Shown here: positions 18,372-28,394 of the stretch, piece after piece | Layout of the letters: each line of letters opens with the position of its first letter | How positions within the stretch are numbered: position 1 is the stretch's first letter | Origin: Bacteroides mediterraneensis | GTDB taxonomy: Bacteria; Bacteroidota; Bacteroidia; Bacteroidales; Bacteroidaceae | Assembly: GCF_016900355.1 (NCBI RefSeq) | Contig: NZ_JACJKA010000004.1 | Location: 121,715-185,714 of the forward strand | Reading direction: 5' to 3' | DNA length: 64,000 nucleotides | Notes under the pieces: generated by a model | What the model saw: only the letters and a program-made list of their open reading frames with translations | Database searches by the model: none | Told to the model about the DNA's origin: nothing | Translations under genes and position numbers: made by a program

Positions 18372-19228
18372 TGGAAGGAGATTTAAGCTTATTTCAAACG
18401 ATTGTGATTGCGATTGTAGAAGGCCTCACAGAATTTCTTCCGGTATCTTCTACTGGTCACATGATCATTACCCAACACATCTTAGGAGTAGAAAGTACCG
18501 ACTTTATAAAGGCTTTTACATTCATCATCCAGTTTGGTGCCATTCTGTCAGTGGTATGTTTATATTGGAAAAACTTTTTCCGCCTCAACCATGTCCCGAT
18601 GCCGGAAAACAGTACTCCCGTGAAGCGTTTCCTTCACAAATATGATTTCTACTGGAAATTATTAGTTGCCTTTATTCCCGCCGCGGTATTAGGGCTGCTT
18701 TTCAGCGACATGATAGACGCAATGTTAGAAAGTGTAACGGTAGTAGCCGTCATGTTGATAGTAGGAGGTATATTCATGCTGTTCTGTGACAAAATATTTG
18801 GGAATGGAAACGAACAAACGGAATTGACGGAAAAAAGAGCTTTTTTTATAGGATTGTTCCAATGTATCTCTATGATACCGGGTGTATCACGCTCCATGGC
18901 TACTATTGTGGGAGGTATGGCACAGAAACTTACCCGAAAAAGAGCGGCAGAATTCTCTTTTTTCTTAGCCGTACCCACCATGTTCGCTGCCACCGTATAT
19001 AAAATGGCCAAATTATTTATGGAAGGAGGAACAGAAATCATATCCGCTAATCTGACTCCTTTGATTGTGGGCAATGTGGTAGCTTTCATTGTAGCTCTGC
19101 TGGCTATTAAGTTTTTCATTAGTTTTGTCACAAAATATGGATTTATGGCTTTTGGCTGGTATCGCATCATTGTAGGAAGCATCATACTCATCATGTCTTT
19201 TTTAGGATATAATTTAGAATTGGCTTAA
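18371..19228 (+). CDS. uppP: Undecaprenyl-diphosphatase UppP (BacA)
   Basis: 285 residues, polytopic. It dephosphorylates undecaprenyl pyrophosphate so the lipid carrier of peptidoglycan and O-antigen synthesis can be reused. Both catalytic signatures are intact: VEGLTEFLPVSSTGHMI (about 16-32) and the PGVSRSMATI segment (about 175-184) with the essential Arg and Ser. The several hydrophobic helices match the family fold. It overlaps DUF3098 upstream and truB downstream by one base each. Confidence 0.96.
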   Translation: MEGDLSLFQTIVIAIVEGLTEFLPVSSTGHMIITQHILGVESTDFIKAFTFIIQFGAILSVVCLYWKNFFRLNHVPMPENSTPVKRFLHKYDFYWKLLVAFIPAAVLGLLFSDMIDAMLESVTVVAVMLIVGGIFMLFCDKIFGNGNEQTELTEKRAFFIGLFQCISMIPGVSRSMATIVGGMAQKLTRKRAAEFSFFLAVPTMFAATVYKMAKLFMEGGTEIISANLTPLIVGNVVAFIVALLAIKFFISFVTKYGFMAFGWYRIIVGSIILIMSFLGYNLELA

Positions 19229-19932
19229 TGAATTTTAAGGAAGGAGAAGTACTATATTTCGACAAGCCACTGAAATGGACATCCTTTGCAGTGGTCAATA
19301 AAATAAGATACCATATCAGCCGCAAGCTGGGAGTAAAGAAAATAAAAGTAGGACATGCCGGAACGCTCGATCCGCTGGCCACCGGAGTGATGATCATCTG
19401 TACCGGAAAAGCCACCAAGCGCATCGAGGAGTTTCAATATCACACGAAAGAGTATATCGCCACCCTCCAATTGGGAGCCACCACTCCTTCGTTCGACCTG
19501 GAAAAGGAAATTGACGCCACTTATCCGATCGAACACATCACCCGGGAAATGGTAGAGGAGGTACTGAAAAAATTCATAGGCACCATCGAGCAGGTTCCTC
19601 CTGCCTTTTCGGCCTGCAAGGTAGACGGAAAACGTGCCTACGAAATGGCCCGCAACGGGGACGAAGTGGAGCTGAAGCCCAAGATACTGGTCATCGATGA
19701 AATCGAGCTGCTGGAATACAACCTGCCGGAAATAAAAATACGGGTGGTGTGCAGCAAAGGAACCTATATCCGGGCACTGGCCAGAGACATCGGGGAAGCT
19801 CTGCACAGCGGCGCACATCTCACGGGACTGATCCGCACGCGAGTGGGGAACGTGAGACTGGAAGACTGCATGAAAGTGGAAGATTTTGAAACTTGGCTTG
19901 ACCAGCAAGAAATAGAAGTTATAAACGATTAA
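19228..19932 (+). CDS. truB: tRNA pseudouridine-55 synthase TruB
   Basis: 234 residues; isomerises U55 in the T-loop of tRNAs. The catalytic Asp lies in [13 protein letters not shown] near residue 48. [28 protein letters not shown] is the family C-terminal signature. It lacks a long C-terminal PUA extension, typical for Bacteroidetes TruB. The start overlaps the uppP stop (TAATG) and queA follows 17 bp later. Confidence 0.96.
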   Translation: MNFKEGEVLYFDKPLKWTSFAVVNKIRYHISRKLGVKKIKVGHAGTLDPLATGVMIICTGKATKRIEEFQYHTKEYIATLQLGATTPSFDLEKEIDATYPIEHITREMVEEVLKKFIGTIEQVPPAFSACKVDGKRAYEMARNGDEVELKPKILVIDEIELLEYNLPEIKIRVVCSKGTYIRALARDIGEALHSGAHLTGLIRTRVGNVRLEDCMKVEDFETWLDQQEIEVIND

Positions 19933-19949
19933 GGAAAGAAAGGAAGAAG

Positions 19950-21005
19950 ATGAAACTGTCACAATTCAAATTCAAATTGCCGGAAGAAAAAATCGCACTT
20001 TACCCGGCCAAATACAGAGATGAATCCCGCCTGATGGTAGTTCACAAATCCACCGGACAGATTGAGCATGTCATTTTCAAGGATATACTGAACTATTTCG
20101 ACGACAAAGATGTGTTTATCTTTAATGATACCAAAGTATTTCCCGCCCGTTTGTATGGAAACAAGGAAAAGACAGGAGCCCGTATCGAGGTATTCCTGCT
20201 CCGCGAGCTGAACGAAGAACTGCGTCTTTGGGACGTACTGGTAGATCCGGCCCGCAAAATCCGTATCGGTAACAAGCTGTACTTCGGTGATGATGATTCC
20301 ATGGTGGCCGAAGTGATTGACAACACTACTTCACGCGGACGTACCCTTCGTTTCTTGTACGACGGTCCTCACGATGAATTCAAAAAGGCCTTGTATGCCT
20401 TAGGAGAACCTCCATTGCCTCCTTTCATCCATCGTCCGGCCGAACCGGAAGACGAAGAGCGCTTCCAGACCATCTACGCCAAAAACGAAGGAGCCGTGAC
20501 CGTACCGGCTGCCGGATTGCACTTCAGCCGGGAGCTGATGAAACGTATGGAAATCAAAGGCATCGACTTTGCCTTCATCACCATGCACGCCGGACTGGGC
20601 AACTTCCGCGACATCGACGTGGAAGACTTGACCAAGCATAAAATGGATTCTGAACAAATGTTTGTCAACGCGGATGCCTGCCGCATCGTCAATGCGGCCA
20701 AAGACAGAGGCAACAAAGTGTGCGCCATCGGAACAACCGTAATGCGTACTATTGAAACCGCTGTCGGCACTGACGGACGCTTGAAAGAATACGAAGGATG
20801 GACCAACAAGTTCATCTTCCCACCTTACGAGTTTTCGGTAGCCAATGCCATGGTGAGCAACTTCCACATGCCGCTCTCTACCATGCTGATGCTGGTATGC
20901 GCCTACGGAGGTTACGAACTGATTATGGAAGCCTACAATGTGGCTTTAAAGGAAGATTACCGCTTTGGTACTTACGGTGATGCCATGTTGATTTTAGATA
21001 AATAA
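19950..21005 (+). CDS. queA: S-adenosylmethionine:tRNA ribosyltransferase-isomerase QueA
   Basis: 351 residues. It transfers the ribosyl part of SAM to 7-aminomethyl-7-deazaguanine at tRNA position 34, the step that yields epoxyqueuosine. Typical blocks are visible: [42 protein letters not shown]-like [13 protein letters not shown], and [19 protein letters not shown] near the C-terminus. It is translated from an ATG preceded by GGAAGAAG. The genes for queuosine precursor synthesis are not in the window. Confidence 0.96.
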   Translation: MKLSQFKFKLPEEKIALYPAKYRDESRLMVVHKSTGQIEHVIFKDILNYFDDKDVFIFNDTKVFPARLYGNKEKTGARIEVFLLRELNEELRLWDVLVDPARKIRIGNKLYFGDDDSMVAEVIDNTTSRGRTLRFLYDGPHDEFKKALYALGEPPLPPFIHRPAEPEDEERFQTIYAKNEGAVTVPAAGLHFSRELMKRMEIKGIDFAFITMHAGLGNFRDIDVEDLTKHKMDSEQMFVNADACRIVNAAKDRGNKVCAIGTTVMRTIETAVGTDGRLKEYEGWTNKFIFPPYEFSVANAMVSNFHMPLSTMLMLVCAYGGYELIMEAYNVALKEDYRFGTYGDAMLILDK

Positions 21006-21016
21006 AAGCAAGTACA

Positions 21017-21478
21017 ATGGCAAAAGTTTATCTGGGACTCGGCACGAATCTAGGCGATAAAAAAGCAAATTTACGTACCGCCATCTATAAACTGCAAGAG
21101 AGGATAGGGAAACAAGTTTCCCTATCCTCTTTTTATGAAACCGCTCCCTGGGGTTTTGAATCGACCCACAGCTTTCTCAACGCAGCCATCTGCCTGGAAA
21201 CTCCGCTTGCACCGCTGGAAGTGCTGCATACCACCCAAGAAATTGAAAAGGAGCTCGGAAGAATGAAAAAATCGGTCAATGGCGTCTATAGCGACCGTTC
21301 AATAGACATCGACATTCTTCTGTACGACGACCTCATCCTACAGACTCCCGAACTGACCATTCCCCACCCTTTGATGACGGAAAGAGACTTCGTGATGCAA
21401 CCCTTAGTGGAGATAGCGGGTAATGTGATGCATCCAGTACTGCAAGAAAGTCTGTCGGCCCTTTGGCATAAAGCATGA
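21017..21478 (+). CDS. folK: 2-amino-4-hydroxy-6-hydroxymethyldihydropteridine diphosphokinase
   Basis: 153 residues, folate pathway. It transfers pyrophosphate from ATP to 6-hydroxymethyl-dihydropterin. The N-terminus has YLGLGTNLGDKKANL, the middle has FYETAPWGF, and RSIDIDILLYDD supplies the paired metal-binding aspartates. It is 11 bp behind queA and is the last gene of the ftsX-to-folK run. No strong terminator follows; the metK promoter begins about 40 bp later. Confidence 0.94.
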   Translation: MAKVYLGLGTNLGDKKANLRTAIYKLQERIGKQVSLSSFYETAPWGFESTHSFLNAAICLETPLAPLEVLHTTQEIEKELGRMKKSVNGVYSDRSIDIDILLYDDLILQTPELTIPHPLMTERDFVMQPLVEIAGNVMHPVLQESLSALWHKA

Positions 21479-21518
21479 AAAGGGCTTCGTATAAAGCTAT
21501 GTTAAAAACATACTGAAA

Positions 21519-21550
21519 TTGTAATTATTCCAATTATCTCCCTATCTTTG
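21519..21550 (+). promoter_or_regulatory. metK promoter
   Basis: TTG at 21519-21521 and TATCTTTG at 21543-21550 are separated by 21 nt, a close match to the Bacteroidetes consensus. Transcription would begin around 21556, immediately before the candidate riboswitch. Confidence 0.8.
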
Positions 21551-21561
21551 CAAGCGAATTA

Positions 21562-21616
21562 AAAAGTGGAAAGATTTGAGTAGCTTGCAACCACGGAAAA
21601 AAATGCTAAAACACGT
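21562..21616 (+). promoter_or_regulatory. Candidate SAM-II riboswitch in the metK leader
   Basis: GTGG (21566-21569) can pair with CCAC (21591-21594) as stem P1, enclosing GATTTGA and the block GCTTGCAA. An A-rich linker follows, then ATGCTAAAA at 21603-21611, whose GCT can pair back to AGC at 21582-21584 as the pseudoknot. The order of these blocks (GATTTG, CTTGCAA-CCACG, TGCTAAAA) is that of SAM-II aptamers. It begins within about 10 nt of the predicted transcription start and lies about 90 nt before the SAM synthetase start, as expected for feedback by SAM. Identified by eye only. Confidence 0.72.
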
Positions 21617-21704
21617 AGTTATATTTCCTTGAAGATTACTTCTCTACTCTGTCCGTACACGGATAAACAAAACCATTAACAACTTATTTAACTTACCAAA
21701 AACA

Positions 21705-23000
21705 ATGGGATACTTATTCACATCCGAATCGGTGTCTGAAGGACACCCCGACAAAGTGGCCGATCAAATTTCGGACGCTGTGCTTGACAAACTGTTGGCT
21801 TACGACCCCAGTTCAAAAGTAGCTTGCGAAACGCTGGTAACTACCGGACAGGTAGTGTTGGCAGGAGAAGTGAAAACCAAAGCGTATATCGATTTGCAAC
21901 GCGTAGCACGCGAAGTGATTAACAAGATAGGCTATACCAAGAGCGAATACATGTTCGAAGGTAACTCTTGCGGTGTATTCTCTGCCATCCACGAACAGAG
22001 CCCTGACATCAACCGTGGCGTAGAACGCGAAGACCCGATGAACCAGGGAGCCGGCGACCAGGGTATGATGTTCGGTTATGCAACCAACGAAACAGAGAAC
22101 TACATGCCGCTGTCACTCGACCTGGCACACAAACTGCTGATGGTGCTGGCTGAAATCCGCCGCGAAGGAAAAGTCATGACTTACCTTCGTCCGGACTCAA
22201 AGAGCCAGGTAACCATTGAATACGATGACGACCGTCGTCCGGTACGTATCGATACCATCGTGGTCTCTACCCAGCATGACGAGTTCATCCAGCCGGAAAA
22301 CGATTCTAAAGAAGCACAACTGAAAGCCGACGAGGAAATGCTGGCCCAGATTCGCAAGGATGTCATCGAAATTCTGATGCCGCGTGTCATTGCTGAAATT
22401 CACAACCCGAAAGTACTGGCCTTGTTCAACGACCAGATCAAATATCACGTAAACCCGACCGGTAAGTTCGTAATCGGAGGCCCGCACGGAGATACCGGAT
22501 TGACAGGCCGTAAGATTATCGTAGATACCTACGGAGGTGCCGGTGCACACGGAGGTGGTGCTTTCTCTGGAAAAGACCCAAGCAAGGTAGACCGTAGTGC
22601 GGCATACGCTGCCCGTCACATCGCCAAAAACTTAGTGGCTGCCGGAGTAGCCGACGAAGTATTGGTACAGGTATCTTATGCCATCGGTGTGGCACGTCCT
22701 ATCAACATCTACGTCAACACGTACGGACGCAGCAAGGTCAACATGACCGACGGAGAAATTGCCAAGAAGGTAGATGAAATCTTCGACATGCGTCCCCGCG
22801 CCATCGAAGAACGTCTGAAACTGCGTAACCCGATTTACAGCGAAACAGCCGCTTACGGACACATGGGTCGTGAACCGAAAATCGTGACCAAGCATTTCGA
22901 ATCGGCTTACGAAGGCAATAAAGACGTAGAAGTGGAACTCTTTACGTGGGAGAAACTGGACTACGTAGACAAAGTGAAAGAAGCTTTCGGACTAAAATAA
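21705..23000 (+). CDS. metK: S-adenosylmethionine synthetase
   Basis: 431 residues. It makes SAM from methionine and ATP. Signatures present: [20 protein letters not shown] at the N-terminus, [12 protein letters not shown], and the phosphate-binding [19 protein letters not shown]. It is somewhat longer than E. coli MetK, as is usual in Bacteroidetes. A candidate SAM-II riboswitch in its leader suggests product feedback. SAM supplies MiaB, QueA, the radical-SAM enzyme and the methyltransferases found nearby. Confidence 0.97.
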   Translation: MGYLFTSESVSEGHPDKVADQISDAVLDKLLAYDPSSKVACETLVTTGQVVLAGEVKTKAYIDLQRVAREVINKIGYTKSEYMFEGNSCGVFSAIHEQSPDINRGVEREDPMNQGAGDQGMMFGYATNETENYMPLSLDLAHKLLMVLAEIRREGKVMTYLRPDSKSQVTIEYDDDRRPVRIDTIVVSTQHDEFIQPENDSKEAQLKADEEMLAQIRKDVIEILMPRVIAEIHNPKVLALFNDQIKYHVNPTGKFVIGGPHGDTGLTGRKIIVDTYGGAGAHGGGAFSGKDPSKVDRSAAYAARHIAKNLVAAGVADEVLVQVSYAIGVARPINIYVNTYGRSKVNMTDGEIAKKVDEIFDMRPRAIEERLKLRNPIYSETAAYGHMGREPKIVTKHFESAYEGNKDVEVELFTWEKLDYVDKVKEAFGLK

Positions 23001-23024
23001 TCCGAATATTCACAATAACCACAG

Positions 23025-23067
23025 AAAGCAGAAAGAGAATCTCAAAGTTCTCTTCCTGCTTTTTTGT
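23025..23067 (+). terminator. metK terminator
   Basis: AAAGCAG plus AAGAGAA pair with TTCTCTT plus CTGCTTT, with one internal mismatch, followed by TTTTG. It lies between metK and the convergent araC-type gene. Confidence 0.85.
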
Positions 23068-23079
23068 TTTTCTAACCGG

Positions 23080-23991
23080 CTATTTCAACATGTATTGCCG
23101 GGGAGTACACCCTACCGCAGCTTTAAAATATTTACCAAAGAAAGAAGCGTTCGCAAAATTCAGGAGATCGCCTACCTGCTGGACAGTATATTGTCCACTT
23201 TTCAACAAAGCCTTCGCTTCCAAAATTACATAATCGCGAATCCAATCCGGAGCATGGCGATCGCTCACCTCTAAAATAACCTGCGAAAGATATTTGGGCG
23301 TCAGACAAAGTTTTTCGGCATAGAAACACATATTCCGATGTGCTCTATAATGTGTTTGCACCAACTCCAAAAAGTCTTCAAACAGCTTTTCCTGCCTGCT
23401 TTCCACTTTACGCACCTGCTGCCGGTTATACTCCAACAACCATTGGCAACCATTGTAAAAGAATACCTGCAAATAGCCCGCAATGGCTTCTAACTTAAAT
23501 TGATAGTCTGCTTGTTCCAGCTTTTTCCGCATCGAATGATAGAGTATCATACACTCTTCCATCTGAGCTGACGAGATATGAATCAGGGGAGTGGCCGTAA
23601 GAAATTTCAAAAACGCCATACTTAAAGAAGATTGTTGACCAGCCAACAAATGATGGCTGGATAGCCCGATAACCGCTACCTCAGCCTCGGCACTCACTCC
23701 CAGACATTCCCCAATCGTATTTGGAAGTACTACCAGTACATCATTCTCAGACAATACATATTCTTTCAGCTGCAACCGCACTCGCATGACCCCGCGTAGG
23801 CAAAACATCGCTAAGGTAAAGGTCACCTTAAAAGGGTAGGAAGGAGACACAAAATCGGAAACCAGCTCCTCCTCCACATTCATTCCAATGTTATCCAGCA
23901 AAACCAGTTCATTTCCATAAATCAGTGTACGCCCCACATCAGGAAGCATCAACAAATGCAGCTCTTTAAAAAGAGAATCTTCTTTCTTCAT
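23080..23991 (-). CDS. AraC family transcriptional regulator
   Basis: 303 residues. The N-terminal 190 residues look like a cupin-type sensing domain (GVMRVRLQLKEYVLSENDVLVVLP). The last 100 residues are an AraC double helix-turn-helix: LTPKYLSQVILEVS for the first, and VQQVGDLLNFANASFFGKYFKAAVGCTPRQY for the second, the best-conserved part. The gene is divergent from the RND efflux operon, with the two starts 174 bp apart. It is therefore the likely local regulator of the pump. A minus-strand -7 box TATCTTTG is at 24022-24015. Confidence 0.88.
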   Translation of the reverse strand: MKKEDSLFKELHLLMLPDVGRTLIYGNELVLLDNIGMNVEEELVSDFVSPSYPFKVTFTLAMFCLRGVMRVRLQLKEYVLSENDVLVVLPNTIGECLGVSAEAEVAVIGLSSHHLLAGQQSSLSMAFLKFLTATPLIHISSAQMEECMILYHSMRKKLEQADYQFKLEAIAGYLQVFFYNGCQWLLEYNRQQVRKVESRQEKLFEDFLELVQTHYRAHRNMCFYAEKLCLTPKYLSQVILEVSDRHAPDWIRDYVILEAKALLKSGQYTVQQVGDLLNFANASFFGKYFKAAVGCTPRQYMLK

Positions 23992-24165
23992 CTATTTTGC
24001 TCTTTATTTCCTTACAAAGATAGTCCTTTAGAACAGAAAATAAGGGAAAAACAGGTTATTTAATCCACAAATCCAACCTTTCGAACATTTTACAGGATGA
24101 TAAGGGTGTAAAGAAAAAAACAAAAAATGTGACCTTTGTACCAAAGAACTTCTAAATCCATACAA

Positions 24166-25224
24166 ATGAAACGATTATTATTACTTCCCTTCCTTCTCTG
24201 GTTGGCCAGTGGATGCACAGAAAAGCCCACGCAAACCTTTATCCGCAGTGTGATGCTGGCCACTCCTATCCCGTCTGGAGCAGAAAGCATCAAAAACTTC
24301 TCGGGAGTGGTACAAGAAAGCCACAATATCGGACTGGGATTCAAAACCGCAGGGCAAATTGAAAAAATATACGTAAAAGAAGGAGATTATGTAAAGAAGG
24401 GCCAGTTAATCGCCCAGCTGGACCATGCAGACTACCAATTGGGTGTACAGGCTTTGGAAATACAATGCAAGCAACTGGAAGATGAAGTCAAACGGACAGA
24501 AGCCTTATATCGCAGCAAAAGCATTTCCATCAACGATTATGAAAAAGCGCAGGCCGGACTGCAGCAGTTGAAAGTACAATTGCAAGTCAACCGTAACAAA
24601 CTGGCATATACACGCCTGTATGCTCCTACCGACGGATACATACAAAGCGTCAATTTCGCTCCGTCGGAAATGGTAGATGCAGGAACCCCTGTCATCAACC
24701 TGCTCGACATGCATTCCATGGAGGTGGAAACCGAACTGCCAGCCGAAGTCTATCAACTTCGTGCTCGCTTCCAGCGTATCACCTGCGAACTTCCTTCTAC
24801 GAAAGGAGAAGATATTCCTATGAAGATATTGAGCATCACCCCCAAAGCGGATGGCAACCAGTTGTACCAACTGAAACTCACCTTTCAAAAGGAAAACGAC
24901 TCACAGCTCAGTGCAGGCATGAACGTCAACGTACGCATCCATATTACCGGCACTGACAGCCTTCGTACTTCTTTTACGCTTCCTCTGCATGCCCTCATTC
25001 AATCACAGGAAGAGACTTACGTTTGGGTGATGAACGCCGACTCTACCGTCAACAAGCGGAAAGTAAACTGTAGCGGAATAAACGAAAAAGGTCGCGCTAT
25101 CATTACAGCCGGACTGAAAGGAGACGAACAAATCATAAAGGCAGGGGTAAATGCCCTGCAGGAGAACGAAAAAGTCCGTGTCATCCATACGGATAATAAA
25201 ACCAACGTAGGAGGGCTTATCTGA
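24166..25224 (+). CDS. RND efflux periplasmic adaptor, lipoprotein
   Basis: The ATG at 24166 is chosen because it opens with MKRLLLLPFLLWLASGC, a lipoprotein signal with Cys 17. This gives 352 residues. It has the membrane-fusion-protein plan: a lipoyl/barrel-sandwich half (GLGFKTAGQIEKIYVKEGD), an alpha-helical hairpin (about 95-140), the second lipoyl half (YTRLYAPTDGYIQSV), then beta-barrel and membrane-proximal domains. It bridges the inner-membrane pump and the outer-membrane channel. A box resembling -7 (GACCTTTG, 24131-24138) precedes it. The stop overlaps the pump start by one base. Confidence 0.93.
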   Translation: MKRLLLLPFLLWLASGCTEKPTQTFIRSVMLATPIPSGAESIKNFSGVVQESHNIGLGFKTAGQIEKIYVKEGDYVKKGQLIAQLDHADYQLGVQALEIQCKQLEDEVKRTEALYRSKSISINDYEKAQAGLQQLKVQLQVNRNKLAYTRLYAPTDGYIQSVNFAPSEMVDAGTPVINLLDMHSMEVETELPAEVYQLRARFQRITCELPSTKGEDIPMKILSITPKADGNQLYQLKLTFQKENDSQLSAGMNVNVRIHITGTDSLRTSFTLPLHALIQSQEETYVWVMNADSTVNKRKVNCSGINEKGRAIITAGLKGDEQIIKAGVNALQENEKVRVIHTDNKTNVGGLI

Positions 25225-28200
25225 TGAAAATAAAACTCACCGAATACTTTATGAAGCGGCCCACCTTGTTTTGGTCGCTCATGACATTCATTCTGATAGC
25301 CGGCGTGCTGGCTTTCCTGCAGATGCCCAAGCTGGAAGACCCGGCTGTCTCCGTCAAACAAGCCATGGTCATCGTGCCTTATCCGGGAGCTACCGCTCAT
25401 GAAGTAGAACTAAAAGTGGCACAAACCATGGAAGACGAACTCCGGGCACTCCCCAACGTCAAGAAAATTAAATCGGAATGTCAGAACGGGATGGCCACAA
25501 TCACCGTCGAATTCCAAATGACTGTCCTCCAAAAAGACTTGGAAGAGCACTTCGACCTCCTTCGGCGAAAAGTGAACGACAGCCGTTCCAAATTGCCACA
25601 AGACTGCTATGACCCGATTGTCATAGACGACATGATGGATGTGTACGGCATCTTTTATGCTTTCACAGGTGAAGGCTACTCGTATCCGGAACTCTACAAA
25701 TACGCCAAACTGATACGCCGGGAACTGCTGGGAGTAAAGGGGGTGAAACGTATCCTCATCACGGGCAACCGGGATGAAGTCATTCAAATCACGTTATCGA
25801 AAGAGAAGATTGCCCGTAATGGCATTATCCCGACCCAAATCATGATGAGCCTACAGAATGCTGGGAAAACGGTGAACGCAGGCAGTTACCAGAATGACAG
25901 CGACCGGCTGCCATTGCATGTGAGCAGTGCCGTTACCGATGAAAAAGACATCCGTAACCTGCTTATCCGCACCCCGCAGGGGAAAACCATCCGACTGGGA
26001 GATATTGCACAAATAGAACGTACCTATAGTGAGCCACAACGAAACGGTTTCTTCGTGGACGGAAAACCGGCTTTGGCTATCTGCCTGACCATGGAAGAAA
26101 ATGCCATTGTCCCCGATGTGGGAAAAGCAGTTGAAAAACGGCTGGCAGAAATCATGCCACAGATTCCCGTGGGAATGGAAATGGAAAAAATATTCTTCCA
26201 GCCCGACAAGGTGAATGAAGCCATCGGCTCCTTTATGGTCAACCTGGTAGAATCGGTCCTGATTGTCATCCTGATTCTGATCTTCACCATGGGATTCCGC
26301 AGTGGCCTCATCATCGGCTTCGGACTGATTCTGACCATCGCCGTCTCCTTCCCCATTCTGTTGATGTGTGGCACCACGCTTCAACGCATCTCCCTTGGAG
26401 CTTTTATCGTGGCCATGGGAATGCTGGTAGACAATGCCATCGTCATCATGGACGGTATCCTGATTGATAAGGCACGCGGAGTAGGACCAAAAACTTACTT
26501 GTACCGCATCGGACAGCACACCGCCATGCCCCTGCTGGGAGCTACCCTAATCGCCGTATCAACTTTCCTTGCGGTATATCTTTCTCCCGATTCAGCCGGA
26601 GAATATGCCGGCGACCTGTTCCTGGTGCTCTGTGTCAGCTTACTGGCCAGCTGGATACTGGCATTGACGCAAGTGCCTATGTGTGCCAAATCGTGGCTGC
26701 CTGTCCGTGAAAAAACAATCCAACAGCCACAAATATACCACTCCCCGGTCCACCGGTTTATTCGTCGTACCATCAGCCTGCTGGTAGAATACAAAAAGAC
26801 GACATTGGCTACGGCCTTCATCCTGTTGGCTCTCTGTATATTCGGCATGACGAAGGTAAAAAATCTATTTTTCCCAGATTTCGACTACAAGCAATTCATT
26901 GTAGAATATTTTCTTCCTTCCCAAACCGACCCCAACCGCGTACGAAAGGATCTTTTGGAAATGTCGGCCCTGCTAAAGGAAAACCCTGCTATCGAACGGG
27001 TAGCCGCGAGCATGGGAAGTGCACCTGCCCACTACTGCCTGGTGCGTCCCATGACATCAGGAGGCGACTGCTACGGCGAACTGATGGTAGACTGTAAAGA
27101 TTATGAGACAGTGGTCGCACAAATTCCTGCGATTAGAAAACTCTTGCGCGAACGTTACCCTGACGCATACATCCGTATCCGAAAATACAATTTCTCCATT
27201 GCTTCCTCCCACACGGTAGAAGTCGAATTCTCAGGTCCAGATCCTGCCATCTTACGAAAACTGAGCCAACAGGCAGAAGACATTATGCGCCGCTGCCCGT
27301 ATGTAGACCCTTATTCCGTGGGTAACAACTGGAAACCTAAAGGCAAAACCCTGACAGCCGATTATGTACGCGAAGATGCATTAAGGTCGGGTATCGAACG
27401 GAGTGATGTAGGAAATGCCTTGCTGGCCGCCACCGACGGATTACCCGTAGGCGTATTGAACGACCAAGACCGTACCGTACTCATCCATCTGCTGGTACGG
27501 AATGCCGATGGAAGCCGGATTACCAACCTGAATGATATTCCCGTATGGAGTACGTTGAACCTGCGCATGGACGACAATGAACTGAAAGGTCTGCTGACCG
27601 GTTCCACCAAAACCGATGAGTTACAAGACCAGTTGTTCCGTAGTGTACCCCTCGGCAACGTAGCCCGTCAGATTCGGCTGGACTGGGAGGACAACTACAT
27701 CTATCGTCTCAATGGACAAAGAGCCATCGAAGCTGAATGTGACCCCAATACCGACTTATACGAAGCTACTCCGGCAAAAGTCGTCGCCTCCATTCAGAAA
27801 GAAATCGAACGCATCCCTCTGCCAGACGGTTACCGGATGCGATGGGTGGGCGAAGGCGAATTGCAGGGAGAAGCCATCGGCAACCTGATGAAATACCTGC
27901 CTGTGACTCTCTTCATTATATTAGGTATCCTGTTGTTACTTTTCAACAGCTGGAAAAAGGTAATCCTCATTCTGCTTTGCTTTCCGTTTGTTTTCTGCGG
28001 CATCACGCCTTCCCTGTTACTGTTCCGGCAGCCCTTTACCTTCATGGCTATCATCGGAATGATGGGACTTATCGGCATGATGGTGAAAAACGCCATCGTG
28101 TTGGTCGATGAAATCAACCGCCTGCAACAGGAAGAACATTTTCACCCTTATCATGCGGTGGTGGAAGCAACCGTTTCACGTGTGCGTCCCGTACTGATGG

Positions 28201-28394
28201 CCTCTCTGACCACCATTGTGGGCATGATTCCGCTTGTAAACGATCCGATGTATGGTTCCATGGCCATCACGATTATGGGAGGACTGACCGTAGGTACCCT
28301 TATCACCCTCGTACTGCTTCCCATCTTCTATACGGCTCTGTTCCACATACATAAACCCCACTCCATGTCTAACTCTTCATCCATACAATTATGA
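25224..28394 (+). CDS. RND efflux pump, inner-membrane permease
   Basis: 1056 residues, with the AcrB-family organisation of 12 membrane spans and two large periplasmic loops. TM4 carries GMLVDNAIVIMDGI, so of the usual Asp-Asp pair only the first Asp is kept. TM10 keeps the relay Lys in GMMVKNAIVLVDEI. The pump would extrude drugs, bile components or metabolites using the proton gradient; the substrate is not readable. Translation is coupled to the adaptor (TGATG) and overlaps the tolC-like gene by 4 bp (ATGA), so the three form one operon under the divergent AraC regulator. Confidence 0.95.
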   Translation: MKIKLTEYFMKRPTLFWSLMTFILIAGVLAFLQMPKLEDPAVSVKQAMVIVPYPGATAHEVELKVAQTMEDELRALPNVKKIKSECQNGMATITVEFQMTVLQKDLEEHFDLLRRKVNDSRSKLPQDCYDPIVIDDMMDVYGIFYAFTGEGYSYPELYKYAKLIRRELLGVKGVKRILITGNRDEVIQITLSKEKIARNGIIPTQIMMSLQNAGKTVNAGSYQNDSDRLPLHVSSAVTDEKDIRNLLIRTPQGKTIRLGDIAQIERTYSEPQRNGFFVDGKPALAICLTMEENAIVPDVGKAVEKRLAEIMPQIPVGMEMEKIFFQPDKVNEAIGSFMVNLVESVLIVILILIFTMGFRSGLIIGFGLILTIAVSFPILLMCGTTLQRISLGAFIVAMGMLVDNAIVIMDGILIDKARGVGPKTYLYRIGQHTAMPLLGATLIAVSTFLAVYLSPDSAGEYAGDLFLVLCVSLLASWILALTQVPMCAKSWLPVREKTIQQPQIYHSPVHRFIRRTISLLVEYKKTTLATAFILLALCIFGMTKVKNLFFPDFDYKQFIVEYFLPSQTDPNRVRKDLLEMSALLKENPAIERVAASMGSAPAHYCLVRPMTSGGDCYGELMVDCKDYETVVAQIPAIRKLLRERYPDAYIRIRKYNFSIASSHTVEVEFSGPDPAILRKLSQQAEDIMRRCPYVDPYSVGNNWKPKGKTLTADYVREDALRSGIERSDVGNALLAATDGLPVGVLNDQDRTVLIHLLVRNADGSRITNLNDIPVWSTLNLRMDDNELKGLLTGSTKTDELQDQLFRSVPLGNVARQIRLDWEDNYIYRLNGQRAIEAECDPNTDLYEATPAKVVASIQKEIERIPLPDGYRMRWVGEGELQGEAIGNLMKYLPVTLFIILGILLLLFNSWKKVILILLCFPFVFCGITPSLLLFRQPFTFMAIIGMMGLIGMMVKNAIVLVDEINRLQQEEHFHPYHAVVEATVSRVRPVLMASLTTIVGMIPLVNDPMYGSMAITIMGGLTVGTLITLVLLPIFYTALFHIHKPHSMSNSSSIQL

